DNA from: Rotaria sordida
Taxonomy: Eukaryota; Rotifera; Eurotatoria; Philodinida; Philodinidae
Assembly (NCBI GenBank): GCA_905250125.1
Contig: CAJNOL010001003.1
Location: 9,690-73,689, forward strand
DNA: 64,000 nt
Reading direction: 5' to 3'
A program made the translations under genes and the position numbers. Below, piece by piece: positions 11,726-24,400 of the stretch (its first letter is position 1; the number at the start of each line of letters is the position of its first letter). The notes under the pieces are model-generated. The model was given only the letters and a program-made list of their open reading frames with translations. It searched no databases and had not been told where the DNA came from.

Positions 11726-14700
11726 ATGGATTCCAATCAGTTAACTTGTTTTATCTATTGATTAACTTATTTTCTTCTATCTTATTTAATAGCTGAAATA
11801 TTTTCAGATAAGAGAAAAAAAACCGTTAAATATTCTATAAATTCGATAAGATTGTTTAGATATTGAAGATTATTTTATCAGTTAAACGATTATTTATGAT
11901 TATTGATAAACAAATAAGATATTAATATTCGAACATTTTATAATATATAATTAACTTTTTATTATCGTTATATATTGATTAATTATATTATAGGAAATTG
12001 ATTAAAATAGACGAATAATTATATTCTAGTTGCTAACTAAAAGATGAATCAATATAAAATATCTTCATTTAATATATATTCGATATGAAAGATTTTCTTT
12101 GTTTAATAAAACTAGTAGAAATTTCTCTCTAGTTTCCTATTCAATATTAACTGATCAAATTAGATCAAGAAGATTATCAATAAAAAAAAAATGATTTCTC
12201 TAAAATAAAATTGTTTAACTGAAGTAATAGGAAGCCTTTTTTTATCAGTTTACTGTTAGGATTGAGTTTTCTAAATTGATTATTTTATTTTTTGCATTAA
12301 TATCTTTGACTAAATATGTTATATTCATATTTAATTTTATAAATAAATTATAAAAATGATCATCTTTCTTTATTTCGAACAATTAATAGAACAAAAAAAA
12401 TCTTTTAGAGAATGATTGTTACAAACAAATTGTCAATATTTATAAAATTTATTTGAATTTATTCTATCTATAGAAAAATGACAATTGAACATCGTTTTCG
12501 TTTCAATTAAATTAGAGTTTTCATTTACTTTTTCTGGTTATTCCTCTAATCTTCTTCACCGAAAATTGTCAATAGATGAGAATTAACTTATTGAGAATTG
12601 TTCAAGGATATATGAGAGTGTACCTTGCATTAATTCTTTAAACTATGTCTCTAAAATGATCCACTCTGTAGAACTAGGATTAATATTAAGATGAATTAAA
12701 TCATCTATATATATAGATTTTTTTGTTTTATAAGATCTCAACTATAATTTGACAAATTCAATCTCGAACAAGTTTATTATTTGTTCGAGTAAATTTAGTT
12801 ACTCCTACAGTTGACATACTCTTTTTAACATGTCTTATCATTTTATTTTAATTATTAAAAAGTTTTTATTAAACAAAAAAAAAAAAAGTTGAATCATCAT
12901 TTTTATTATTTTGAAGAAAAAGAGAAGTTTGACTATCGTATAAACTAAAGAGAGTTTTATCCAATTGAGTAGATAAATGTTTGAAATAGATCGATACATT
13001 TCATTCTATGATAGGTCTCAGTCTACGATTTCATTATAGATCTTAGTTCAGTTAAAACTAATAACTAACAATCCTTTCATCTAAATCAAAGATTTTCATC
13101 AATAAATATTCTATTCAATAGAATAAAACTCAATTTAATTTATAAGATATTCAAACTTTTCTTTTCGTTCAAAATAAAAAAACGATGATTCAACTTTTTG
13201 TTTTTTATTTAACCTTTACAAGACCGACGGGGGTCTTTCTTCGAAGAGAAGAAAGGCAACCATAAAAATCGAACTAATGGAGCCTCAATACGCTGATAGG
13301 ATATATAAAACGAAGTAGTTTCTTCTTCCTCTAGAGTTCTATAACGTTCTTTACCAAAAATATTCTATCTTTCAAAAACCTGAAAGAAACGAATTTACAT
13401 CCGAAATTTAGCCCTTAATCAATTTATATGATCCTTAAATTATTCTGAAATTTTCAATAAAAACGGATACTTTATTGTTGAGATATTGGACGTAGAAAAA
13501 AATCGACAATATTTTCCAAAAAAAACATAAAATTCTGTTTCTCTTCAAGATGCTCGATTTACAAGAATAAACAATAATTGTTTATGAATATTTCAGGGTT
13601 ATCTAAATAGCATATTAGCTATTTATCAGCAAAATTTCAAGTCAAAATCCGTTTGTTTCGATTTTATGTTGAGAGAGAATAATTTTATTTATGATATTCT
13701 CCTAGATTAGTGGAATGGTTGAAAATTTACGAGGTCCTTTTATCAGATACCTTAACATTATGTTTAACAATATCACTTTAAAAAAGCAAAGCCGCATTTC
13801 GTTTATATGAATAAAAAAAAAGTTGAGAAAAGAAAAGATATACTAAAAAAGACAATGACGATCCGTATAAGATTGATTGTTCGGGTTAAGGGTGACTTGT
13901 TAATTATATATTCATCTATCTATGATTACTACTAAGGTTATGTCAGTTTAAATAAATCTTGATTTTTCCATATAAGATCTTCTAGTGAAATTTATTTTAA
14001 TTATTCTATTGTCTCTTCGAAGGAACATTCACCTCTTAACAGTTAACCTTTCAGTTTTTTGGTCAGAGAAGACCTTATAGAATAAAAGAGAGATTTTTTT
14101 TTCTAAATCTCTTTGAATGATCTGAGAGGTGAGTAACTCTAATCGAAACTCGATTTGCCTCGGAATCATATTGAGAGGAAGAAAACAGCAGAACAACAAT
14201 CTTTAGGAAAATGGTTCTATGGGAATACTCCGAGACAGAGAATTTAACTTTTAGATTTATTTATCTGAAAAACAAATTCATCTATCATTAACAATATCAA
14301 CGCTTTTTGGAAAGCAAAGGCCGACCATCAATATACAAATAAGGAAAGTCTAGATTATTAACAAGTCTGAATATATAACTCCTCACTGCGTCAACTAGTA
14401 ATACTTTCATTTTTCCTCTATTTAGTATAAATCAGCCAGCCTATCATATTTAGCTTTGACAATAAAAACTAGAGTATATTATCATTATTTTATTGTCTGA
14501 CTATGATCCAGAGACTAAACCAAAAAAGATTCATTCTCAAATATATTTCGTTGAATTAGATTTATTGTCCGCCTTTATTTGACTAATCAGAGATTTTTCT
14601 ATGAGATTTGTTCTCATCCATATATCTACTTGATCTTTATTTGTCAAGTCGGCTTTCTTTCTTCCATTAGTTTTTTTTTTTTTTTTGAGAAGAGAGAATA

Positions 14701-17700
14701 TCATCCTACCGATATTGTTTAGATGTTGCTTCTTCTTTCCAACTAATATTCAATCACTACACTCTCAACAAATCGATAATGATCAAATAACGAAAGAGGT
14801 CAATGCAACCAACTGATAAAGAATTGAAATCTATGTTTTATCGAATAAGGGTGACCCACAGATTGTTTATATTAAAAGTTGTTTAACTCTGAGATATACA
14901 TGTTTTTTTGGTTCCAGTCGTGAATGTGAGCAAGCTCATTGTGAGAATAAATGATCCATCTAGAAGAAAATGAAAAGGGAAAAGACGAAACGCGATGATT
15001 CGGGAGTATCTACGACGACAGATAACAACCAACCTTCCTTTTACTTCAGTTGAATGACATTTTTCAAGAAGAGTACGCACTATATCATTCTCGCATGATA
15101 AGTATTAGAACAAAACTACACAATTTATATCATCCGTGTCTTTATTAAGTTAATCAGGGAGAAATAAATATCATTTATAATAAATAGAAGTGCATTAAAT
15201 CGAAAGTGTCGAAGACGTTATTGTAGTTGTTCTTTAAAATCAGTCTGGTGGAAAGGCAATGGTAGAAACAGGTTTAACTTCGACTAGAAATTGAAAAATC
15301 CATAATAGATTATAAATAAATCGAATCGAAATATATCAATAGGAACTCGTCAACGATCTTTCACTTCCTTCAAATAATCATATTCAATTGAAATAAATAA
15401 TTCAGTTACCATTTTCTAATTAAAAAATCCAGATCAGTATCATCTGAACTTTTCTATAAAATCAAATTTAATTTGACAATCTAAATATTTTTCTATAAAA
15501 TAAAAAATCTCCTAGGAGTTTCAATTTTCAAGATAAAAATTTTATTATTCTCAAGAATTAATTTTTGTCTAGGATAAATTCATATAGAATTATATATTTT
15601 CATATTTGAAAATCTTATTCGATGAATAATTTTCCGACGTTGATTTTAAATATTCGTTTCAAGGTAAAACAGTTTATTCAATAACTGTTTATAATATTAG
15701 GTTAGTTAATGCAGTATGAAGAAAATAAATCGAGGTTTATACTCAATCTGATACTCTTCAAACAAACGATATTTTATCTGACGATTTAACTACCTTTTTT
15801 TTCTAATCCTACTATTATTATTGAATAAAATGGATTAAACAATGGTTAAATGTTAATGGTACTTGTTTAGAATAATAAATATTTTATTAATTAATAAGAA
15901 TTGAAATATTAATCGATTTCTATAAGATTTTATAAGATTGTTATCGATTAATAAAAAGAAAAAAAAATGTTCGATTAAAATCAATTAAATAGATAAATTA
16001 ATCAATATTTGAAAAAAAGTAAATAAATCTTTGTTCAAGATTGATCATAAATTATTTATAAAATCAATCATTTTATTGATTATAAAAATTTTTTATTCTT
16101 TTACAAATATAAATCAACAAAATTGTGTGGCCTCCCCCCCCCCCCCCCTACTCGGCTACATCGGCTCGAATCTGTTTATCTTGATTAATTATGGTTATTA
16201 TATAATAAGATTTATTTTATTTATAAAATTGATCAATCATTATCAATATAAGATAAATAAACAAATTTTAAATAAATTGTTTAACGAGATAATCTATAGA
16301 ACTGATAAATATAATTAAAACTAATATTCTTTACCATAGATAGAGTTGATAATGCTTTATAAAAATAGTGAAAATATTTCTCGAATTAGTTCTTTCTTCT
16401 TCAATAATAATAATTTTAGTCAAATATTTAATCTATTATTGATTATTAGAAAATTTATTTCAATTAACAATATTCAGTTGAATACTTTTTTATAATAATA
16501 GATCTTTTGCTCCTTATTATATTCTCAATCTTTAACCTAAAACGAATCAGTTTTTCTTAATATATTCATTCTATATCTCAATAATTGAACATTTAAAGAG
16601 ATAGTTCATCTCAAAAGATAACTATTCATTTCACTTTTAACTTTTATAATATAATAACGACTATTAGTTCTAGTTTTATGTAAATTTTCAAGTCAAAACT
16701 CGTTGTTGAGCTGACTTTTAATAATATCCTTGTAATAGAGTGAACAATTGACTAAAATAATCAGAACTCGAGAACAAATGGTAAATAGCATCAACCCTTT
16801 AACGATTTTTATCTAAATAATCAATCGTTATCTATGATAAATAATTATCTATGATAAATAATTATCTATGATAAATAATATCTGATGAAAGTCTATTTAT
16901 AAATAGTAAAGGTTCTCTCATTAGTAAATATATTTCTTTTTAATCAGTTATCATAGATTTCAATTTTAATTATAAATCTTAATATAATTATTATCTGATA
17001 TAACAATTAAGAATAATTCTAATCTATTTAAATTATTTTGAGAAAAAAACAAAATCAATTTATTATAAATATATATTTGAAAATTTCTCTTTTCTCTATG
17101 TCATTTTATCAATTATATATTCAATAAAGAATTTTTCAAAATATTATTTTATCTTTTTATGAAAATATTTTAAAATTTCTTATATTTTATAATAAGAAAA
17201 AGAAAATTTTCAAATGAGAACTAAACTATAGATTTATTAAAATAGATTTAACTCGAAATAATTGAATAATTCTAATAAAGATTTTTACTTTTTTTTTCAT
17301 TTTATAAAACAATATTGACTATGATTCAACTATATTTTTGACAAATATAGAACGATAAATTTACATTGAATTCTCGTCAAAAATCATTTTATTTTCTAAA
17401 AAATAAATAATAATTCTATATAATTATTTCAAAATCTCTTCATTTATAATTTCTATAGAAAAACAACTCTGAATGATGTCACTAGTCATCGATTGAAATC
17501 GAAACTAATATATATTTCAATTCGAATATATGTTTAAGATTTTCATTGAAATATTATTTTTAATATCGAGAAAATTCAAGTAAATAAATCATTGTTAAAC
17601 AAAAAAAAAATTGAAATGACTACTAAGAAGATGATTTAAAACGAACCAATTGAAATATTTGTTCGAATTTTCTTTGTTAAATATTCTTTTTTTTATTTCT

Positions 17701-18447
17701 AATATATATTTAATTATTAATTAATAAATGGTTCTCACTAGTTTTTATTTGATTAATTATATGATAAACTATATTTAATTAGAAGAAATCTTTTTTTTTT
17801 TTAATACTATTTTTGATAATATTATTCTAAGGAAATTTTTTATTTTAATTCTAAGAATATTAAATAATAAATATTATTAAACATCAATAAAAATCTTTCT
17901 TGAAAAAAAAAATCCAAAGAAGGAAGAGATATAAATAATAATAATAAAAATCTTCCTAATATTTCTATTCGATTGTTTTTAATTAAAAAAATATTTTGAA
18001 TATTCTCTCTCGAAATCAATCTAATCTTTGTTTATCTTTTAATCATATTATTAATTGAATTAAAATAAATAAATAAGAATATAATTGGTTATTTTCTAAT
18101 ATGTCTCTCTGTGTCTATGTCTTTTTTATTTTTCGTAGATGATGACCTTTCAATGAACTAAGTCAAAAGAAATATTCGTTCATTGGTTGATTTAATCAAT
18201 TTGGGAAAAACATCAACGAAAGAGAAAAAAAAAAGATCGAAGTTTGGACGAATATAAATATGATTGAATTGTTTATAGAATAATCTCTAAACGAAGGAAG
18301 ATTGAGATTTATTATATATAGATATAAAATTCGTTTAGATCATAAATAAATAAATTTTTAATTTGATTAATTAATGTAAGTTTTTTATTTTTTTATTTAA
18401 ATTAATGAGAATGATTTTTATTTTTATTTTCAAATAAAAAAAGTAAA
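11726..18447. other. Long gene-poor AT-rich interval
   Basis: About 6.7 kb without a supportable gene on either strand. It holds homopolymer runs (poly-C near 16134-16148, several poly-A and poly-T) and a short tandem repeat at about 16826-16880. It ends at the start of the p107/p130-like gene, so the last kilobase probably includes that promoter. Old non-coding exons cannot be excluded. Confidence 0.5.
16826..16880. repeat. Tandem near-palindrome, 18-base unit
   Basis: Three head-to-tail copies of TTATCTATGATAAATAA, each nearly self-complementary (TTATC-TAT-GATAA). A related sequence lies just upstream near 16815. The unit contains GATA cores on both strands. Confidence 0.85.
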
Positions 18448-21400
18448 ATGTCAAATAAAGATGATGAATCAATTGAAATGTTATATTCAAAATTATGTCT
18501 TGATTTAAATATGGATATTGAAACAAAGTTAGATGCATGGCGTTCATATGAACATATTCGTAAACATTATGTTTTAGAAGGAGATCAATTACATTGGTTA
18601 GCTGTTTCATTATATTTATCATGTAGAAGATATAAACATATAACAACAAATCAATTTAATCCAATATCAATATCACGTTTATTAAAAAGTGCTAATAATT
18701 TAGAATTATTTATTTTTTTTGATAAATTACATAAATGGGAAGATATGGCTAATTTACCTGATTCAATTAGATGTAAAATAGATCAAGTTGAACATGCTTT
18801 TAATATATCATCAATTATATTTGAAAAATATACAAAAATATTTATTGAAATATTTGGTGGAAATCAATATAAATTAATTTATTCAGATTATCAATATAAA
18901 AGAACATCAAATCAAATAAATCCAAAATTAAATATTAAAAATAAATTAAATAAATGTTCACATCAAGATTTATATTCACTTATTTGGACAATATATGCTT
19001 TAGCTAAAACAATTTATCCATCAACTATAAATGATCTTATTGCTTCATTTCATTTACTTATTTCTTCTTTTTCTTTTATTTATTATTATGCTAAATTAGC
19101 TAAATTAGATTATTTACTTAAAGGTAACTTTTTTTATTTATTTACATTTTAAATAATATATCTATTTAATAGATATCAATCTTTTCTTTTTTTTTTTCTG
19201 TACTCAAAAAGTGAATACACGATAGAATCGGTTAGTGTGTCTAACCGTCCGTTTATACGATAACTCTTCACAATTACATTCGATTGAGCTGAAATTTTGT
19301 GCACAGAATTGTCTCATCAATATCTCGGTCGAGAGAAGAAGATGAGAAGGATCCGTCAAGAAATGGCTGAGTTATCGAAAAAAATTTTCATTATTGACCA
19401 GACCATCCTTGAGGAGGGGAGGGTACAGGCATTTTTTCAAAAAAAATATTTTTCTCAGAATTATTCACAACATATATAAATCGACTCAGTTTTTAACGCT
19501 GATTCCGAATCTGATATTAGTTTTGAACCAAATCGTAGTTTTCTAACAAAACATCGCCTGAAAAAGGTCTCAAAATGTACAAAAACTGCATCGAGAAACC
19601 AAATTGCCTAGATATGTCTCAGATGACCAGTAGTTTTGGGCTTTTCCAAATGGCTGGTTTTGTAGATAGTCAAAAGGACTATTGAAAGGTAAAAATCCGA
19701 ACTCGATAGCTATTAATATTGGTGTTTTATTATGAAAATACTGATGGTTGTATCTATTATATATCTCTTATAGATTGATGAGGTTGCTTACGATCGTAAT
19801 CCCGCTAGATACAAACGCAAATCCATTCAAAAATAACTCTTCTTACCCAGTTTTCCAAGCTAAAGACGAATCTGAACTCAATTTCTGTGATTTCTAAAGA
19901 TATTATATCATTCTGAGAGTAGAGTCAGTGGTCACAGGATAGGGTCGCATAAAGTGTGGTCCATGATAACTTAGCACGCTTGAGCGCACTAAGGAACTGC
20001 CATATAGACCCTGCGGATGCCCTCTTTTTGTCCCGTAGGACGTGGCGAGAAGTTAGTTCCGGAAGTTTTATTCATTCGCATAAACTTCTTTGCTTTAGCT
20101 GAATCGTGTTTCTTTTTATAAACTGATGTTAATTATTTAAAAGTGCGGTAGAAATTGTTGAGGATTATCTCGAAAAGGTAAATGAGCATAATAATGACTA
20201 CCATTATAGTAAATAGAAAGTCCTAGTTTATTAATATCGGATTTTTATCCTATATATTTTCGATGACCACCTGCTGTTTCTTTAATAAATCGATTGACTA
20301 GTTCCTGTAAACTAATATTCGATGAAATATAATATCTATTTTTTGGATCGATGTTAAACTGAATATATGAATAGATAGGATGAGATAGAGGCATAGAAAG
20401 CGTTTGAATTTGAATTTCTCCACCTGATATTGTATCCATAGCGATTCTTTTCAACTGTTCCTCAAATGAATACTACAATAGTTTATAAAGTGTTTGAAAC
20501 TAATCGGTATTATTGATGATTTCATTATTTGAAAGGTTGAGAGTGTGATTGATTCTATTTTTGAACAAATAAAAAACAAAGTGAATATACCTTTTCACTT
20601 TTTCAAGTACAAATAACACTCCGATTTAAATTCGAGGTTTTCGTATTTATTTTAAATATTTAACAGATTTTTTTAATTTATTCGATAGAAATTATTTTCA
20701 ATAGGTTTTTTTTCTCGAATATATTTATTTGGATAAGGTTAGAATTAATTTAAATTTATTCTTAATATAATTATTAATCAATGAATATAAATATAATTGA
20801 ATATTATTATTTTATAATTAATATTAACAATCGATTAATAATCATTTAGAATTTTCATTTTATTATATTTATAATATAAAGAAAATAGAATGGTGAATAG
20901 AGTATATCGATTCTATCTATTCTATCCAGTTTATTATCACCCTATTATAACCTATTAACGATCTACTAGTTACACTAGAATTTAATATCTATCGTCTATT
21001 TTATATCCAGTTAACTGACTAAGAATTTATTTGATAATTATTATTTTAGTTTTTGAGGAAACTTTTTCAGAATGAGGAAATCTCAATCTCAAATGAAAAT
21101 TTTCAGTTTGACTTTTTTCCAAAAAAATCGAACCTTTTTTTAGTGGAAAAAAATGTGACTAAAAATTTTGAAATTTTCATTTGAGATTGAGATATCCTCA
21201 TCCTGAAAAAGTTTCCTCAAAAATTGAAATAATGATTATTGAATAAATTCTTAATCAGTTAACTGAATATAGAATAGACGATAGATATTAAATTCTAGTG
21301 TAACTGGTGAATCTTTAATAGCTAGTAGATGGGTAGTCACATGATGAAAACTAGATAGAGTACCAACTTTGCGGTTTCTCGGTTGAGAGGTTAGGATTCT

Positions 21401-24400
21401 TTGAGAAGGTTTCGATAATATTTTAAATTTTAAATAATTTTCAGTGTTGAGATGATCTAGTCTGACTGTTGATTAAATCTAATAATAATTGTTGATAAAT
21501 AATTTAAATATTTATTTAATTCAGTTTGAATAATAAATATCTTTAATAAATGATTTATTTTATTTTATTTTATAAAAAAAAAAATTTGATGATTATATAA
21601 TAGAAGTAATTCAATCTATTCGTCTTTTTTTCTTTATTCGTTAATTAAACTATAAGAAAATATTTTTGTTGAAACAAACTGAGATAAAGTAAAAAGTTTG
21701 ATAATTGTTTTATCTATTCTTCGAGTTATTTTTTATCTTAAAATGAAATAAATGTTGAATTATTTGTTTTAAATAAATAAAAAACTTTGTTATTGTTAAA
21801 GGTTGTTGTTTAAATGAATTATGTTCAAATGATGGAACTATATTGGATAAATTATGTCTTAAATATAGTTGTTCATCTGATATCTGTCGATCAATAATTG
21901 AACAACATTTTAAAAATGATTTATTTAAAATAGTTGATAAAAAAGAAGATTTTTTATCGGAATTAAATTATTTGGAAACAATTCGTGATATAAATCGTCA
22001 ATATGATGAAATTGTATTAACAAATTGTATAATTGATGAAAGAATTTTTTTAGAAAAAAATTCTCAATTAAATGATTTATGTAATTCATTAAATGAAAAT
22101 CGATATTCAAAAAGTTCTCAAAATCGAACACCATTAACAGCAAATCAACATATTAAATCAAATGATTTAAATCAATATTTAACACCAATATCTCAAGCTA
22201 ATCAATTAATTCAATTATTATATTCAATTGTTCAACAACAACAAACAAAACCAACAAACAATCTTATTTATATTATTGGACAACAAACTTATTTAGGTTA
22301 ACCTTTTTTTTTTTTTTCTTTACTAATCGAACATAAAACAAATCTTTTTTTCTTTCTTCAATTCAACTTTTTCTTTTTTTTTCAACATAAAATTTTCTTA
22401 GAGAAAATTTCAAGTTAACCATTTGGATTTTTTCCCTCTTAATAGATAGAATTTTAAAAATCCCTATTGACAATTGAAACAAATTCGAAATCTATTTCAA
22501 TCTTGTCAAAGGCATCTCGTTTTTATTGACTGTAGAAGAGAGAAACTATCTAGAAGTTAAGCTTTTTTTAGTTCAGGTTCGATTATAGAGAGGTGAAACA
22601 AGATCGATAATAATAGAAAGAGTTCTTAGCTAAGATTTATCTTATAAGACTAGGATAATAATCATAAGATTTTTTTTACTTTTTTTATAATTAGAGGAAA
22701 CGGGAGATGATCAACCGTTATTAATAATAATATTTAAATATAATCATATTAAGATTTGTATATAAAGTAAATAAACATTTGAAATCCTATGTTAAAAGTT
22801 GATCGATAACAGAATTATATTTAATAAAATTTTTTCAATTAAAATCAATAATGAGACTAAAAAGAGGAAAAATAAATTGAATTAAAAAAATATCGATTAT
22901 TGAAATAGATGATTTTAGTTAAAATTGATTATTCAATGAAAATAATTTAATTTATTAAAATCAATTAAAAATAATAATTATTATAATGATAAATTAAATA
23001 TTATTCTTTAGATATTGATTTAAGATATTTAGATCATTTATATAAAAATATAATTTAAAAATAATCATATAGATAAAATATCTTTTGTTTTATTTTGTTA
23101 AAATTTAGATGATCTTGTTGAACGTTTAAATGAATGTGAATATTTATTTAATAGTCAATATGATTTAATAGAAAATCTAAATAAATATAGTGAAGAAGAA
23201 AATCCATCTCGATCATGTAAATCACGTTTTGATTTATCATTAAAATTATTTTATTATTCTATTGAAAATATTTTAACTATTGAAAAAAAACGATTAATTT
23301 CAAATAAATTTAATTCAGAAGAAATTCAACAATCATTTCAGTAAATCTTCTTGTTTTTTTTTGTTTTTCTTTATATTATAAATAAAAAGTATTTTCTAGT
23401 AAATTAATATTAAATAATGAATTTATTCGATCTCTTGTTGGTTTATGTTTATTATTAGTATTATATGCTCATAGAGATAAATATCATGATTTTAATTGGA
23501 TATTAAATATTTATTCATTAGATGGATATTCATTTTTAAAAATAATACAAATTTTTTTAAAAACATCTCAACAAATAATTAAATCAAGATCATTTATTAA
23601 ATATTTATCATCAATTGAAGAAAATATATTATCATCAATGGCTTTTTCAAATAAATCATTATTATGGAATGATATTCAATTAAAAGGAATTTTATCATAT
23701 AAAACAATATCATCAATTCAATTTAATCTAACAGATAAATCATTATCACCAACAAATAATTTAACTTCAATCTTAATTCAATCACCAAATAAAACAAATG
23801 TATCAAGAAAATTATTTCAATCCGATAGATCAGATCAATCAACAGTAAGAACATTTTTTTTTTGAATATATACTCTCATCTATTAACAAGATAAATTCTT
23901 CGTTTAGAATATATTCTTCTTTTTTTTTTCTATATTTTTTTTTTTTTTCACAATTAACCTTGATGAAAGTTATCTTGATGGATATTCTATTAAATATGAT
24001 AATTGAGGTTGACATTCTTTTAGAAAATGATTCTCAAAGAATGAAAATAAATTTGTAAATAATAACGATTATTATTATTATAGAGGAGGATAATTATCTC
24101 ATAAATAAAATCAATTGATCAGTAAAGAGTTATTTATTTCAATATAATATTATTGATAAATCATTTTAAATTCTTCTCTATACTAAACATCTTTTTTCTT
24201 TCGAGAAGAAGATTTTTTTCTAAACTATATTAGACGAATATATGACGATTATTTCCTATGATCAATCTTTATTTTTCTAGATTTTAATAAAAAAAAAAAC
24301 ACGATTGATTAAATGTTGATCGAAATCGATTTATTGAAAAAGGTTGTTATTTAAATAAAAATTTCAACTAAATAATATTCTATTATAAAATTAAGATTCG

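Noticed and set aside
11569-11796. Arg/Ala/Ser/Val-rich frames in two registers
   Set aside because: They are translations of the 15-base GC-rich tandem repeat.
14883-15080. 65-residue minus-strand frame
   Set aside because: Slightly less AT-rich but no recognisable domain or partner exon.
16031-16318. 95-residue frame across a poly-C run
   Set aside because: Interrupted by a homopolymer giving Pro residues; no homology visible.
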